Shown here one piece after another: positions 44,011-54,394 of a DNA stretch of 64,000 bases. Origin of the DNA: Bacteroidota bacterium (GTDB lineage Bacteria; Bacteroidota; Bacteroidia; Chitinophagales; Chitinophagaceae); assembly GCA_018267705.1 (NCBI GenBank), contig JAFDXX010000004.1, positions 513,197-577,196 of the forward strand. The letters run 5' to 3'. Made by a program: the position numbers and the translations under genes. Numbering within the stretch: position 1 is the first letter of the stretch; every line of letters starts with the position of its first letter. A model generated the notes under the pieces. The model made no database searches. It was not told the origin of the DNA and saw nothing but the letters and a program-made list of their open reading frames with translations.

Positions 44011-47000
44011 TCATTGCACTATACTTACACTTATGTCTACATCGGGATTGTTTAATAAATATTCAGCCATATCATCGTTCATGGCAAATCCTTTTTCATT
44101 ATTAAATAAACTTATTTTTAAATTTTCTATTGGTTCTAAAATATTAAAACGTAACGAAGAATTACCGGGATTGTTTTTTATATTTTTATTGAAAAAATTA
44201 ATTAAGTTGCTGTTAATTGAAGCAGCGTGCATATTTATTTCAACACTTTTGGTTAAAGATTGTTTTACAGTTTCTAATAAATTGATTGATGTAATTTTAA
44301 ATTCATATTTATCAGGTTCGCCTTCTTTTTTCCATCTTGATTTTAAAAAGTAACCTGTTATTAATAAGTTTTTTCCTTTATCTAAATAATTGGTAAACTT
44401 TATATAATCATCACTCCATAAAGACATTTCTGTTTTTCCACTAAAATCTTCAATGGTTAAAATGCCAAAGTTTCTTCCTGTTTTTGTTATTCTGTGTTGT
44501 GCATCTATTGTTAAACCGGCTATGCGTATGGTTTTGTTAAGATTAGCTTGTGCTAATGTGGTGCTTTCTTTTATTTCTGCAAATTCAACTAATGGTAAAA
44601 TATTATAATATTTTAATTCGAATTTAAAATGATCTAACGGATGTCCGCTTATAAACATACCTGTTACATCTTTTTCATGTTCTAATTTTTCAGTTAATGT
44701 CCACGGCTCACAATTAGGAATTTTGGGTAAAGGAATTTCCATTGTATCGGCTAAGTTTCCAAATAAAGTATTGCTACTGCTGGCAACAGAATTTTTTGTT
44801 TGAGCATAGTTTGCAATTTTATCTAATCCTGTTGTTTTATCTCCTTGTGGCAAATGAAAATATTGAGCTCGGTGTAATTGTGTAAAGCAATCAAATGCAC
44901 CGCTGTATGCTAAGCTTTCTAAAGATTTTTTATTTACGCTGCGTTGGTTAATGCGTTTTACAAAGTTGAAAATATCTTTATAAACTCCATTATTTTTTCT
45001 TTCATCAATAATGTTTTCAATTGCATTTTCTCCTACACCTTTTAAACCACCTAATCCAAAACGAATTTCTCCTTTTTTGTTGGGAGAGAAGCCTTTGATA
45101 CTTTCATTAATATCGGGTCCTAAAACTTTTATTCCCATTCGTTTACATTCTTCCATAAAGAAAGTAATCTTATCTATACTGCCTGCATAATTTAAAACGG
45201 CACTCATATACTCGCTTTGGTAATGTGCTTTTAAATAAGCAGTTTGATAAGCTACAAATGCATAACAAGTGGAGTGCGATTTGTTGAAAGCGTATTGTGC
45301 AAAAGATTCCCAATCGCCCCAGACTTTTTCTAATTTGTTTGCAGGATGGCCTTTTGCTGTAGCACCGGAGATGAATTTTTCTTTCATCTTATCTAACACT
45401 GATTTTTGTTTTTTACCCATTGCTTTACGCAATACATCGGCATCTCCTTTTGTAAAACCTCCAATACTTTGGCTTAGTAACATTACCTGTTCTTGATAAA
45501 CGGTAATACCATAGGTTTCGGCTAAGTATTCTTCCATTTCAGGAATATCGTACACAATTGCTTCTTTGCCATGTTTGCGTGCAATGAATTTTGGAATTTG
45601 TGAAATAGGGCCCGGGCGATACAATGCGTTCATGGCAATTAAATCTGGGAACTGATCGGGTTTTAATTCACGCAAATATTTTTGCATGCCTAAACTTTCA
45701 AATTGAAATGTGCCGTTAGTTTCACCACGTTGGTATAGTTGATATGTTTTTTCATCATCTAAAGGCAAGCTATCTAAATCAATATCAATTCCATGATTTT
45801 GTTTGATGAGTTCTAATGCTGTTTTTAGAATAGATAAAGTTTTTAATCCCAAAAAGTCCATTTTAATTACACCGGCTTCTTCAATAGTGCTTCCTTCTAT
45901 TTGTGTAACCCATAAATCAGAATCTTTTGCAGTGGTAATGGGTATAAGCTCTGTTAAATCTTTTGGTGCAATAATAATTCCAGCAGCATGAATGCCTGTA
46001 TTGCGAACACTACCTTCTAAACGTTCTGCTTCGTGTAAAACTTTATAGCGTAAATCGGTTTCATTGCTATTATATATTTCTCTTAAACGCTTAGCATTTT
46101 CAATATCTTCAGAGGTATATCCTTTTTCTTCTAAACTTTTTTCTCCTTCTTTTTTAGTAAGTGGTGCATGTAAAATATTTTCTAATTCTGTACCTGGTTT
46201 ATCGCTTACTAATTTTGCCAATGCATTGCTTTCTGCTAATGGTAAATCCATTACGCGGGCAACATCTTTAATACTACTTTTAGCAGCCATAGTGCCGTAA
46301 GTAATAATTTGTGCTACTTGTGCTTTACCGTATTTCTGCACTACATAATCAATAACTTTTTGTCTTCCTTCATCATCAAAATCTGTATCAATATCGGGCA
46401 TTGATTTTCTATCCGGGTTTAAAAATCTTTCAAAAAGTAAATTGTATTTTATAGGGTCTATGTTGGTAATACCAATGCAGTAAGCAACTACAGAACCTGC
46501 AGCAGAACCACGCCCCGGACCAACAAATACACCCATATTTCTACCTTCTTTAATAAAATCGCTTACTATTAAAAAGTAGCCGGCAAAGCCCATTGTTTTA
46601 ATAGTGAATAATTCAAAATCTATTCTTTCTTGTATTGAATTTTCAATTTCGCCGTAACGATTTTTGGCACCTTCGTATGTAAGATGTTTTAAATATTCCC
46701 ATTGGTTTAATGTATCGTCTGTATGAATTTTAAAGGAAGGTGGAATAGGGAAATTAGGTAATAGAATATCTTTTTTTAAGTTTAATATTTCAACTTTATC
46801 TACAATGGCATTAGTGTTATCTATGCTTTCAGGAATATCACTGAAGAGTTGTTTCATTTCTTCAGTTGTTTTAAAATAGAATTGATTGTTAGGGAATTTA
46901 AAACGTTTGTTTTTTATTTGGGCATCATCATGTACAATATCGTCAAATCCTGGTGTAGATTGTTTTTCACCTGTATTGATACATAATAAAATATCGTGTG

Positions 47001-47700
47001 CATTATAGTCTTCTTTATCGGTATAGTGGCTATCGTTACTTGCAATGATGGGTACATTATATTTTTTTGCAAACTTTAGCAATACTTCATTCACCTGAAT
47101 TTGTTCTTGTAAATTATGGCGTTGAATTTCTACATAATAATCATCTCCAAACAAATTTAACCACCACTTAAATTCTTTTTCGGCAGCGGCTTCGTTTTCA
47201 TTTAAAATAGTTTGTGGAACATAAGCACCTAAACAACATGTTGTTGCAATTAATCCTTCGTGATATTTTTCAATTAACTCTTTATCAACTCTTGGATATT
47301 TACTGTACAAGCCTTCTATATAACCCAATGAAGTAAGTTTTATTAAATTTTGATAACCGATTTTATTTTTTGCTAAGAGTACTTGGTGGTAGCGGTTATC
47401 TCTTTCTGTTTTAGTAAAAGATTTTATATGCCTATCTTTTACCACATAAAATTCGCAACCAACAATAGGTTTAACAATTGGTTCTTCAATATCTTTTCCA
47501 TTTTCATCTTTACCTATTACTTTGGTTTTTTTCCATGCTTGAGCTACAAACTCAAAAGCACCAAACATATTACCATGGTCGGTAATAGCTAATGCGGGCA
47601 TATTATCTCTCATTGCTTTTTTGTAAAGGCTGTCTATAGAAGCAGCACCATCAAGCAATGAATATTGTGTATGAACGTGTAAGTGTGAAAATCTGCACAT
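44011..47700 (-). CDS. dnaE: DNA polymerase III alpha subunit
   Basis: DnaE is the replicative polymerase. The 1229-residue protein begins with the PHP domain (SHLHVHTQYSLLDGA, residues about 5-19), then the polymerase palm with PDIDTDF (435-441) holding two catalytic aspartates, VFVGPGRGSAAGSVV upstream, the third in KMDFLGLKTL, followed by fingers and the HhH and OB-fold regions. It is the ordinary DnaE1 architecture. A DnaA box and a candidate promoter lie just upstream. Confidence 0.98.
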   Translation of the reverse strand: MCRFSHLHVHTQYSLLDGAASIDSLYKKAMRDNMPALAITDHGNMFGAFEFVAQAWKKTKVIGKDENGKDIEEPIVKPIVGCEFYVVKDRHIKSFTKTERDNRYHQVLLAKNKIGYQNLIKLTSLGYIEGLYSKYPRVDKELIEKYHEGLIATTCCLGAYVPQTILNENEAAAEKEFKWWLNLFGDDYYVEIQRHNLQEQIQVNEVLLKFAKKYNVPIIASNDSHYTDKEDYNAHDILLCINTGEKQSTPGFDDIVHDDAQIKNKRFKFPNNQFYFKTTEEMKQLFSDIPESIDNTNAIVDKVEILNLKKDILLPNFPIPPSFKIHTDDTLNQWEYLKHLTYEGAKNRYGEIENSIQERIDFELFTIKTMGFAGYFLIVSDFIKEGRNMGVFVGPGRGSAAGSVVAYCIGITNIDPIKYNLLFERFLNPDRKSMPDIDTDFDDEGRQKVIDYVVQKYGKAQVAQIITYGTMAAKSSIKDVARVMDLPLAESNALAKLVSDKPGTELENILHAPLTKKEGEKSLEEKGYTSEDIENAKRLREIYNSNETDLRYKVLHEAERLEGSVRNTGIHAAGIIIAPKDLTELIPITTAKDSDLWVTQIEGSTIEEAGVIKMDFLGLKTLSILKTALELIKQNHGIDIDLDSLPLDDEKTYQLYQRGETNGTFQFESLGMQKYLRELKPDQFPDLIAMNALYRPGPISQIPKFIARKHGKEAIVYDIPEMEEYLAETYGITVYQEQVMLLSQSIGGFTKGDADVLRKAMGKKQKSVLDKMKEKFISGATAKGHPANKLEKVWGDWESFAQYAFNKSHSTCYAFVAYQTAYLKAHYQSEYMSAVLNYAGSIDKITFFMEECKRMGIKVLGPDINESIKGFSPNKKGEIRFGLGGLKGVGENAIENIIDERKNNGVYKDIFNFVKRINQRSVNKKSLESLAYSGAFDCFTQLHRAQYFHLPQGDKTTGLDKIANYAQTKNSVASSSNTLFGNLADTMEIPLPKIPNCEPWTLTEKLEHEKDVTGMFISGHPLDHFKFELKYYNILPLVEFAEIKESTTLAQANLNKTIRIAGLTIDAQHRITKTGRNFGILTIEDFSGKTEMSLWSDDYIKFTNYLDKGKNLLITGYFLKSRWKKEGEPDKYEFKITSINLLETVKQSLTKSVEINMHAASINSNLINFFNKNIKNNPGNSSLRFNILEPIENLKISLFNNEKGFAMNDDMAEYLLNNPDVDISVSIVQ

Positions 47701-47745
47701 TGATAATTTCAGGTTCTAATTTTTTTATTTCTTATTTGCCAAATT

Positions 47746-47776
47746 CAAATATCGTTTTTGTAAATGGTTTATAAAA
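47746..47776 (-). promoter_or_regulatory. candidate dnaE promoter
   Basis: On the minus strand TTTT (47776-47773), exactly 19 bases, then GATATTTG (47753-47746), each one base off the Bacteroidota consensus. The -7 ends 45 bases before the ATG. Confidence 0.3.
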
Positions 47777-47783
47777 CTTTCAA

Positions 47784-47792
47784 TTATCCACA
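47784..47792 (+). promoter_or_regulatory. consensus DnaA box upstream of dnaE
   Basis: TTATCCACA matches the DnaA box exactly and lies 7 bases upstream of the candidate dnaE -33. A weaker relative, CAATCCACA on the minus strand, is at 47920-47928. The 247-base gap also has CCGTTT/AAACGG arms (47893-47898, 47910-47915). Confidence 0.45.
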
Positions 47793-47947
47793 ATAGAAAA
47801 TATTTTTTTACGTTGTGTAAAAAATGTGCAGGTTTTCTTTTAAGTGCTATTTGAATGTTACATTGCGGCCTTTGATAATTTTTATTTTTTATCCGTTTTT
47901 ATCAAACACAAACGGAACATGTGGATTGAATGATATAAAAAATTGTA

Positions 47948-48646
47948 ATGAAAAAAATTAACTTTTGTATACCAACAATTATTGCAGTACTGGCATTTGC
48001 AAGTTGTAAAACTACGCGTACTGTAACAAGTAAAACAAAAACTGCTACTTCTAAACCTACTGTAAAAAAAACAACTAATAAACCCACTTTTATTGATGGT
48101 ATTGAAGTTACGCCCGGCACAACAGTAACTTCAAAACACAATACCAACAATTCAAAATCTAAAGTAGAAGTAAAGAAAACAAATCCGGATCCTAATGCAA
48201 AAAATTGGAATATTGAAAAAGCCAATTGGCTGCAACTGAAATATGCTATTATGTTAGATGCAACGGTTGAAAGGTTAACCAATATAGCATTGCTGCAAAA
48301 AATGGAAGAATGGTGGGGAACAAAATATTGCTTAGGTGGAAATACAAAAAGTTGTATTGATTGCTCGGGTTTTACGGCAATGATGATGCAGAGTGTTTAT
48401 AATATTTCATTACCGAGAACTGCACAACAGCAGTACGATCAAAGTGAAAAAATAGATGTTGATGAATTAAAAGAAGGAGATCTTGTTTTTTTTGGCAGCA
48501 GTGGAAGACGTATAACGCATGTTGGTGTTTATGTAACCAATAATAAATTTTTTAATGCATCAACAAGTAGTGGTGTTATTATTAATGATTTGAATGAACC
48601 TTATTGGAGAAACAGATTTATTGGTGGCGGAAGAGTAATTAAATAA
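47948..48646 (+). CDS. NlpC/P60-family cell-wall peptidase lipoprotein
   Basis: The 232-residue protein has a lipoprotein signal (CIPTIIAVLAFASC, Cys20), a Lys/Thr/Asn-rich linker to about residue 85, and a C40 peptidase domain with Cys139 (SCIDCSGFTAMMM) and His191 (RRITHVGVYV). Such enzymes cut murein peptides, often between D-Glu and meso-Dap. It is divergent from dnaE. Confidence 0.93.
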   Translation: MKKINFCIPTIIAVLAFASCKTTRTVTSKTKTATSKPTVKKTTNKPTFIDGIEVTPGTTVTSKHNTNNSKSKVEVKKTNPDPNAKNWNIEKANWLQLKYAIMLDATVERLTNIALLQKMEEWWGTKYCLGGNTKSCIDCSGFTAMMMQSVYNISLPRTAQQQYDQSEKIDVDELKEGDLVFFGSSGRRITHVGVYVTNNKFFNASTSSGVIINDLNEPYWRNRFIGGGRVIK

Positions 48647-48654
48647 CAATGAAT

Positions 48655-48682
48655 AATAATTGCTATACAGAATTATTTTTTC
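48655..48682. terminator. weak convergent terminator
   Basis: AATAATT (48655-48661) and AATTATT (48671-48677) are 7-bp arms with a 9-base loop and a T run, just after the NlpC/P60 stop and touching the stop of the convergent flippase gene at 48673. Confidence 0.45.
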
Positions 48683-50160
48683 AGCCTTTTCTTAACATTG
48701 TCTAATAACTGCAAAGCATCGGGTGTAAGCTTTAAATAAAGTGTGCCGCCAATAATTAAACCTGAAAATAAAATAGACCTTGCAAAAATTCCAATCCAGC
48801 CTGAAACATTATTTAATAAAAAGAAACAAATAAAATAAGCACTAAATGCAAGTAATAAAGTGTATACTGTTTTTACATTAAAAGGTTGCATATTAAATGT
48901 TCGTCTCAAAAACTCATAACGTACAAAATTATAAATAGATACTGCAAATAAATCTGCAAATGCAGAGCCAATAATGCCATAATTTTTTATTAAAAACCAA
49001 GTAAGCGGCAAACGAAAAGCTAATAAAATTATACCACTTACAAAATCGAATCGCCAACGGGTTGAAGTATTAATTACAAAACTATTTAATCCTGTTCCTG
49101 CATCAATAATTCTTGCAAAAGCCAATACCAGCAATGTGTTTAAACCTGCTTCATAATTTGATTGTACACTTACTAATTGCATGCCTTGTTTAATATTCAA
49201 CCAAACATTTCCAAAAATGAATAAGGAAAGAATTAAAAGATTAATAGACGAACGTTGATATATACGAAAAATTTCTGCCATGTTTTTATCTTTCCATGCT
49301 CTTGATAAAACACCTGTTGCAACCGGTTGAATACTTCTTTGCGGTACTTGAATTAAGTTGGCAACATATTGTGCTAATGTGAAAACACCAACGGCAGCAA
49401 GGTTTTGAAAACCTGCAATTACAAAACTATCAATAGTTGCTGCTATTGAAACAATTACAGTACCGCTAAATATTAATGTTTGCATACCAAACATTTTCTT
49501 TTTAAATTTTTTGGTAACACGGCTAATAGTAAAACTAAAATGTAATTGATTAATTGATTTAAGATAAAATAATAGAATAATAAAAATGATAATATATAAA
49601 AACGCAAAAAGATGAATGAATGTATTAAAATTAATAACCTTAAAATAAAACAATAAAATAAAAACGCTGGTAATAAAACGCATTACTGTTTCTTTCAAAA
49701 AATTTGAAGCAATTGTTTTTTGAATTGCCCAACAAAATCCTTCAATTACAGAAAAAAACAACATACCCATTGCAAAAGGAAAAAGCCAGCGATAATAATA
49801 TACAATTAACGGAGAGGTTCTAGTATATTTTCTAACAATTATAGGTTCAAAATACCAACCAACAATTAATACAATTATAAAACCAATTAAAGATGCAAGC
49901 ATTGCCCAAGTAAGCAAATCATTTTTTTTATCTTCTAAATTATCTTTATAATATGGATAAAATTTATAAATAATTGGTATTACACCTAAGCTTGCAAAAG
50001 CGTACATGTTTTGCCCGAAATCAAAAAATATTTTAGTTAAACCAAATTGCTCTTGTGTAAACGAACCGTTTTTTACATAGAAATAAGTGTTTATTAAGCC
50101 AATAAAAAAACCAATATAAACCAATATGCTTGATATGATAGATTGTTTGCGTATGCTCAT
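48673..50160 (-). CDS. polysaccharide flippase (MATE/Wzx superfamily)
   Basis: The 495-residue protein has about 14 membrane segments, beginning SIISSILVYIGFFIGLINTY, with FYPYYKDNLEDKKNDLLTWA in the first half. It resembles lipopolysaccharide or teichoic-type flippases. No sugar-transferase genes adjoin, so its substrate cannot be named. It is not a close copy of the flippase at 19242. The 150-base gap behind it (50161-50310) contains no gene. Confidence 0.88.
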   Translation of the reverse strand: MSIRKQSIISSILVYIGFFIGLINTYFYVKNGSFTQEQFGLTKIFFDFGQNMYAFASLGVIPIIYKFYPYYKDNLEDKKNDLLTWAMLASLIGFIIVLIVGWYFEPIIVRKYTRTSPLIVYYYRWLFPFAMGMLFFSVIEGFCWAIQKTIASNFLKETVMRFITSVFILLFYFKVINFNTFIHLFAFLYIIIFIILLFYLKSINQLHFSFTISRVTKKFKKKMFGMQTLIFSGTVIVSIAATIDSFVIAGFQNLAAVGVFTLAQYVANLIQVPQRSIQPVATGVLSRAWKDKNMAEIFRIYQRSSINLLILSLFIFGNVWLNIKQGMQLVSVQSNYEAGLNTLLVLAFARIIDAGTGLNSFVINTSTRWRFDFVSGIILLAFRLPLTWFLIKNYGIIGSAFADLFAVSIYNFVRYEFLRRTFNMQPFNVKTVYTLLLAFSAYFICFFLLNNVSGWIGIFARSILFSGLIIGGTLYLKLTPDALQLLDNVKKRLKK

Positions 50161-50310
50161 ATATATTTCTATCTGTTATTTCGATACTGTTGTAATGACT
50201 AAGAAATAACAATTTACATTAAACAGATTTCTCAGGAAAGAATTTTCGAAATGACGTTTTATTTTATTATTACTATTTAAAAATTTATTACTGTCTTTCT
50301 TATAAATAAA

Positions 50311-52047
50311 CTATGGTTTAGTTTCTAGCTGTTTGGTTTTTATATAAAACATTCGTTCAATATTTGCTTTTGTAAACCATTGCATTTCATCGGTATTTAA
50401 TTTTATGGTTTGCCATTTTTCGGTTGGAATAATTTTTTTATGTGTTGAAGAAATTACAATTGGTAAATCAAAACCTTCAACACAATTTGTATAATGCAAG
50501 GTTGCTGTTTGTGTAATACTATCTTTATAAAATTCTAAGGTTGGTATTTGTGTGGTTCTTAAATATTGATTGAATACTTTTGAAAAATCGAATTTTGATT
50601 GTTTGCTTATATAGTTTTCAATTTGTTGTGTAGTAACGGTTTGATGATAAAATGTTTTGTTTAAACCAATTAATATTTGTCTGAATTTTTCATCATCATC
50701 AATGGAGTGCCTAATAGTGTGAAGCATATTTCCGCCTTTGTAATACATATCTCCGCTGCCTTCTTTGTTTACACCATAAGTACCAATAATGGGTATATCA
50801 TTTCTAATACTTCTTCTTGTGCCAACATTATAATCTGTTCCGGCTTCTTTGCCATAATAATATTCTGTAAATAATGTTTCGCTGTAATTGGTAAAACCTT
50901 CATGTACCCACATATCGGCAATATCTTTTGTGGTAATATTATTTGCAAACCATTCATGTCCGCTTTCGTGTACAATAATAAAATCCCATTTTAAACCCCA
51001 ACCTGTTCCACTTAAATCTCTTCCTAAATATCCGTTTTGATATTTGTTGCCATAAGCTACTGCACTTTGATGTTCCATACCCAAATGTGGGGCATCAACT
51101 AATTTATAACTGTCTTCATAAAAAGGATAAGGCCCAAACCAATATTCAAATGCACGTAACATAAGTTTGGCTTGTTTAAATTGTTGTTTGGCTTTTTCTA
51201 AATTATAATCTAACACCCAATAACTTAAATCTAGTTTACCTTTTAAGCCCATTAGCGTATCTGTAAAATTTACATATTTACCAATGTATGGAATAATGTT
51301 ATAATTATTAATTGGATTTTTTACTACCCAAGTGTATAACATTAAATTAGAATTTGGAATTTGAATTTTAGATTTTAATCTTCCATTACCAACAGCCATT
51401 AATGTATCGGGAACAATAATAGATAATGATGCACCATTATCGGGTTCATCTCCCTGATAATCTTTGCAAGGATACCATGCACTTGCACCTAAACCTTGTA
51501 CCGCAACACTCATCCATGGTCTTCCTTTTTCATCTTTTTTCCAAATCCAACCGCCATCCCAAGGTGGGCGAATAGCTTCGCGTGGTTTGCCGTGATAATA
51601 TATATGGAAAGAAAATTTTTCGTTTTTGTATTTTGTTTCATTTAGTTCAACAATTGCAATATTATCAGTTGGTATTTGTGTGAATTTATAAACTTCATGT
51701 TTTTGTTTTGTTTCTCCTTTACTTGAAAATAATACTCCTTTATTAATAATACTGTCTATAATAAGTGGTTGTTGTAAATCAATCTGTAATGTTTTTCCGT
51801 TTTTTATTGCTTCGCAAACAATTATTACTTCTCCTTCAATAGTTTTATTCTCATAATCGGGTTTTACGGTTATACCGTATTGCAGTACATTCCACCAATC
51901 TCGGTTTTCATTTAAACTTCCACGCAAGGTATCGGCATGTGTATATTGACTTTTATTTATACCTAATTGTGCATGCGTGGTATTGGTTATTATTATGCTG
52001 AATAGTATTATAATATGTACAAGTGTGCGACGCAACAGCAGTATCAT
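50311..52047 (-). CDS. M1-family zinc aminopeptidase
   Basis: The 578-residue exported protein (signal near VHIIILFSIIITNTTHAQ) has the M1 zinc site H360-E361-H364 (IIVHESGHEWFAN) and Glu383 (VHEGFTN), with GMEH at 323-326 in place of the usual GAMEN. The N-terminal domain is a beta sandwich. These enzymes trim peptides in the periplasm. It is divergent from the peptide-binding lipoprotein at 52116. Confidence 0.92.
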   Translation of the reverse strand: MILLLRRTLVHIIILFSIIITNTTHAQLGINKSQYTHADTLRGSLNENRDWWNVLQYGITVKPDYENKTIEGEVIIVCEAIKNGKTLQIDLQQPLIIDSIINKGVLFSSKGETKQKHEVYKFTQIPTDNIAIVELNETKYKNEKFSFHIYYHGKPREAIRPPWDGGWIWKKDEKGRPWMSVAVQGLGASAWYPCKDYQGDEPDNGASLSIIVPDTLMAVGNGRLKSKIQIPNSNLMLYTWVVKNPINNYNIIPYIGKYVNFTDTLMGLKGKLDLSYWVLDYNLEKAKQQFKQAKLMLRAFEYWFGPYPFYEDSYKLVDAPHLGMEHQSAVAYGNKYQNGYLGRDLSGTGWGLKWDFIIVHESGHEWFANNITTKDIADMWVHEGFTNYSETLFTEYYYGKEAGTDYNVGTRRSIRNDIPIIGTYGVNKEGSGDMYYKGGNMLHTIRHSIDDDEKFRQILIGLNKTFYHQTVTTQQIENYISKQSKFDFSKVFNQYLRTTQIPTLEFYKDSITQTATLHYTNCVEGFDLPIVISSTHKKIIPTEKWQTIKLNTDEMQWFTKANIERMFYIKTKQLETKP

Positions 52048-52115
52048 AGTAGTATCATTGTTTGTTTAAAGAATAAAATTTTCTTTACTGCCTAAAAGTA
52101 AAGATATTCGGTGAA

Positions 52116-53741
52116 ATGAATATTTGCAGAATGATAAAGGGTTATATGTTTTTTTGTTTTTTGTTATGTTTAGTTGCTTGCCAACATAAGAAAGAAAACG
52201 ATAAACAAATTTTTTATTATAACGAAACTACGGGTTTGGCAACTTTAGACCCTGCATTTGCTAAAAGTCAAGCTGTAATGTGGGCAGCACATCAATTATA
52301 CAATACTTTGGTTGAAGTAGATACTAGTTTAAATATTGTTGCATCATTAGCAAAAAGTTGGGAAATAAGTGCCAATAGATTGGTGTACACTTTTCATTTG
52401 CGAACCGATGTTTTTTTTCATGATGATGCAGCTTTTGTAAATGGTAAAGGCAGAAAATTAATTGCTAATGATATTGTTTTTTCTTTGAAAAGAATTATTG
52501 ATAAACAAACTGCCAGCAGCGGTGCATGGATTTTTAATAATCGTGTTGATAGCGTAGAACCCTTTACAGCGTTGAACGACAGCACTTTTAAATTAAAACT
52601 TATACAACCTTTTAATCCTATATTAGGAATTTTATCTATGCAATATTGTAGTATTGTGCCTCATGAAGTTGTAGAAAAATATGGTAAAGATTTTCGTAGG
52701 CATCCTTGTGGAACGGGCCCTTTTAAATTTGTGGCTTGGGAAGAAGGTCAGGCTTTAATTCTACATAAAAACAATAATTATTGGGAACGGGATGAACAAG
52801 GAAATAAATTGCCTTATTTAGATGCCATTAAAGTTTCTTATTTTGATAATAAAGCAACCGAATTTTTGCAATTCAGGCAAGGTAAATTAAGTTTTATTAA
52901 TGATATTGATGGCTCTTTTAAAGATGAAGTATTAACTAAAAAAGGAGAATTACGAAATGAATGGAAAGATAAAATTGTATTGAATAAACATGCTTATTTA
53001 AATACCGAATATCTAGGAATTTTAGTTGATGAAAATAATGAGTTGGTAAAACAATCTCCCTTAAAATTTAAAGCCGTTAGGCAAGCTATTAACTATTGCA
53101 TAAACAGAGAACAGTTAATGATGTATATGCGAAATTCAATAGGAACCGCTGCCACAGCAGGTTTTGTACCCGGTGGATTGCCAAGTAGAAATACAGAATT
53201 GGTTAAGGGTTATGAATACAACCCGAATAAAGCAAAACAATTATTGGCAAGTGTTAATTATAAAAATTATAATACACCTATTAAATTATTAACCATTGCT
53301 TCGTATGCCGATATAGCAAGTTTTGTTGCTAAGCAATGCGAAGAAATTGGTTTAAATATTCAAGTAGAAGTAGTACAAAAAAGTGTGTTGTTAGAACAAA
53401 CTGCAAAATCACAAGCATTATTTTTTAGAGGAAGTTGGATTGCAGATTACCCCGATGCAGAAAATTATATGAGTGTGTTTTACAGTAAAAATCCTGCACC
53501 GCCCAATTATACACGATATAAAAATTCGTCGTTTGATTTGTTGTATGAAAAAGCCTTACAAGAAACCAATGATTCTATACGTTATGCATTATACCGGCAA
53601 ATGGACCAAATAGTAATTAACGATGCACCTGTTATACCTATTTTTTATGATGAAGCTATACATTTAGTAAATAAAAATATTATAGGGTTTAAACCCAATG
53701 CATTAAATTTATTGGAGTTGAGAAGAGTAAAAGTGAAATAA
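52116..53741 (+). CDS. oligopeptide-binding lipoprotein (SBP family 5)
   Basis: The 541-residue protein has a lipoprotein signal (MFFCFLLCLVACQHKK). The mature part matches family 5 peptide-binding proteins: ATLDPAFAKSQAVMWAAHQL, LAKSWEISANRLVYTFHLR and PHEVVEKYGKDFRRHPCGTG. It would bind peptides for an ABC importer, but no permease or ATPase gene adjoins. It is divergent from an M1 peptidase, fitting a peptide-use role. Confidence 0.92.
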   Translation: MNICRMIKGYMFFCFLLCLVACQHKKENDKQIFYYNETTGLATLDPAFAKSQAVMWAAHQLYNTLVEVDTSLNIVASLAKSWEISANRLVYTFHLRTDVFFHDDAAFVNGKGRKLIANDIVFSLKRIIDKQTASSGAWIFNNRVDSVEPFTALNDSTFKLKLIQPFNPILGILSMQYCSIVPHEVVEKYGKDFRRHPCGTGPFKFVAWEEGQALILHKNNNYWERDEQGNKLPYLDAIKVSYFDNKATEFLQFRQGKLSFINDIDGSFKDEVLTKKGELRNEWKDKIVLNKHAYLNTEYLGILVDENNELVKQSPLKFKAVRQAINYCINREQLMMYMRNSIGTAATAGFVPGGLPSRNTELVKGYEYNPNKAKQLLASVNYKNYNTPIKLLTIASYADIASFVAKQCEEIGLNIQVEVVQKSVLLEQTAKSQALFFRGSWIADYPDAENYMSVFYSKNPAPPNYTRYKNSSFDLLYEKALQETNDSIRYALYRQMDQIVINDAPVIPIFYDEAIHLVNKNIIGFKPNALNLLELRRVKVK

Positions 53742-53758
53742 TTTTTAATTGAAACGTG

Positions 53759-54394
53759 TTAGTGTTTTTTTAGTTTATTCTTAAATACCTTTTCAAACTT
53801 TTCTAATTTAGGTGCTATTACATATTTGCAATAACCTTGTTCGGTATTGTTGTTATAATAATCTTGATGATAGTTTTCTGCCGGATAAAAATTTTTAAAT
53901 GGCTCAATGGCTGTAACAATTGGCTTGCTCCATGCTCCACTTTTATTTAATTCAGTTTTATAATGTTCTGCTTTTTGTTTTTCTTCATCAGTTAAATAAA
54001 AAATAACACTTCGGTATTGTGGACCCTTATCTGCACCTTGTTGGTTTGGTGTGGTGGGGTCGTGTGTTTTCCAAAATACTTCTAACAGTTCATCGTAAGT
54101 AATTTTTGTTGGGGCATAAATAATTTTTGTTATTTCTGTATGGCCGGTAGTTTTATCGCAAACTTGTTCGTACGTTGGATTTTCTACAAATCCGCCGCCA
54201 TATCCGCTTGTTACAGAAATTACACCTTCTAACCTTTCAAAAAATGCTTCGGTACACCAAAAGCAGCCTTCTCCAAAATACGCTATACGGTTTTTGTTTG
54301 TATTCGTCATTTTACGCTCGGTTTTATTATATTGTTGTGCAGTAGTTAGTAATACTGTGTTTGCCAATAATGCGGTAATAAATATTTTTAGCAT
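53759..54394 (-). CDS. msrA: peptide methionine sulfoxide reductase MsrA
   Basis: The 211-residue protein has an N-terminal signal (FITALLANTVLLTTAQQ) and the MsrA active site GEGCFWCTEAFFERLEGVIS, with later SGYGGG, HDPTTPNQQGADKGPQYRS and EPFKNFYPAENYHQDYY. It repairs oxidised methionine, here apparently in the periplasm. Single gene, converging on the peptide-binding gene at 17 bases. Confidence 0.96.
   Translation of the reverse strand: MLKIFITALLANTVLLTTAQQYNKTERKMTNTNKNRIAYFGEGCFWCTEAFFERLEGVISVTSGYGGGFVENPTYEQVCDKTTGHTEITKIIYAPTKITYDELLEVFWKTHDPTTPNQQGADKGPQYRSVIFYLTDEEKQKAEHYKTELNKSGAWSKPIVTAIEPFKNFYPAENYHQDYYNNNTEQGYCKYVIAPKLEKFEKVFKNKLKKH

Noticed and set aside
47784..47928. DnaA boxes as a replication origin
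   Set aside because: Only one exact box and one weak one occur, without the clustered boxes or an AT-rich unwinding region; dnaA is not in the window.
19242..50160. Two flippases as parts of an O-antigen locus
   Set aside because: They are about 29 kb apart and no glycosyltransferases or sugar nucleotide genes lie near either.
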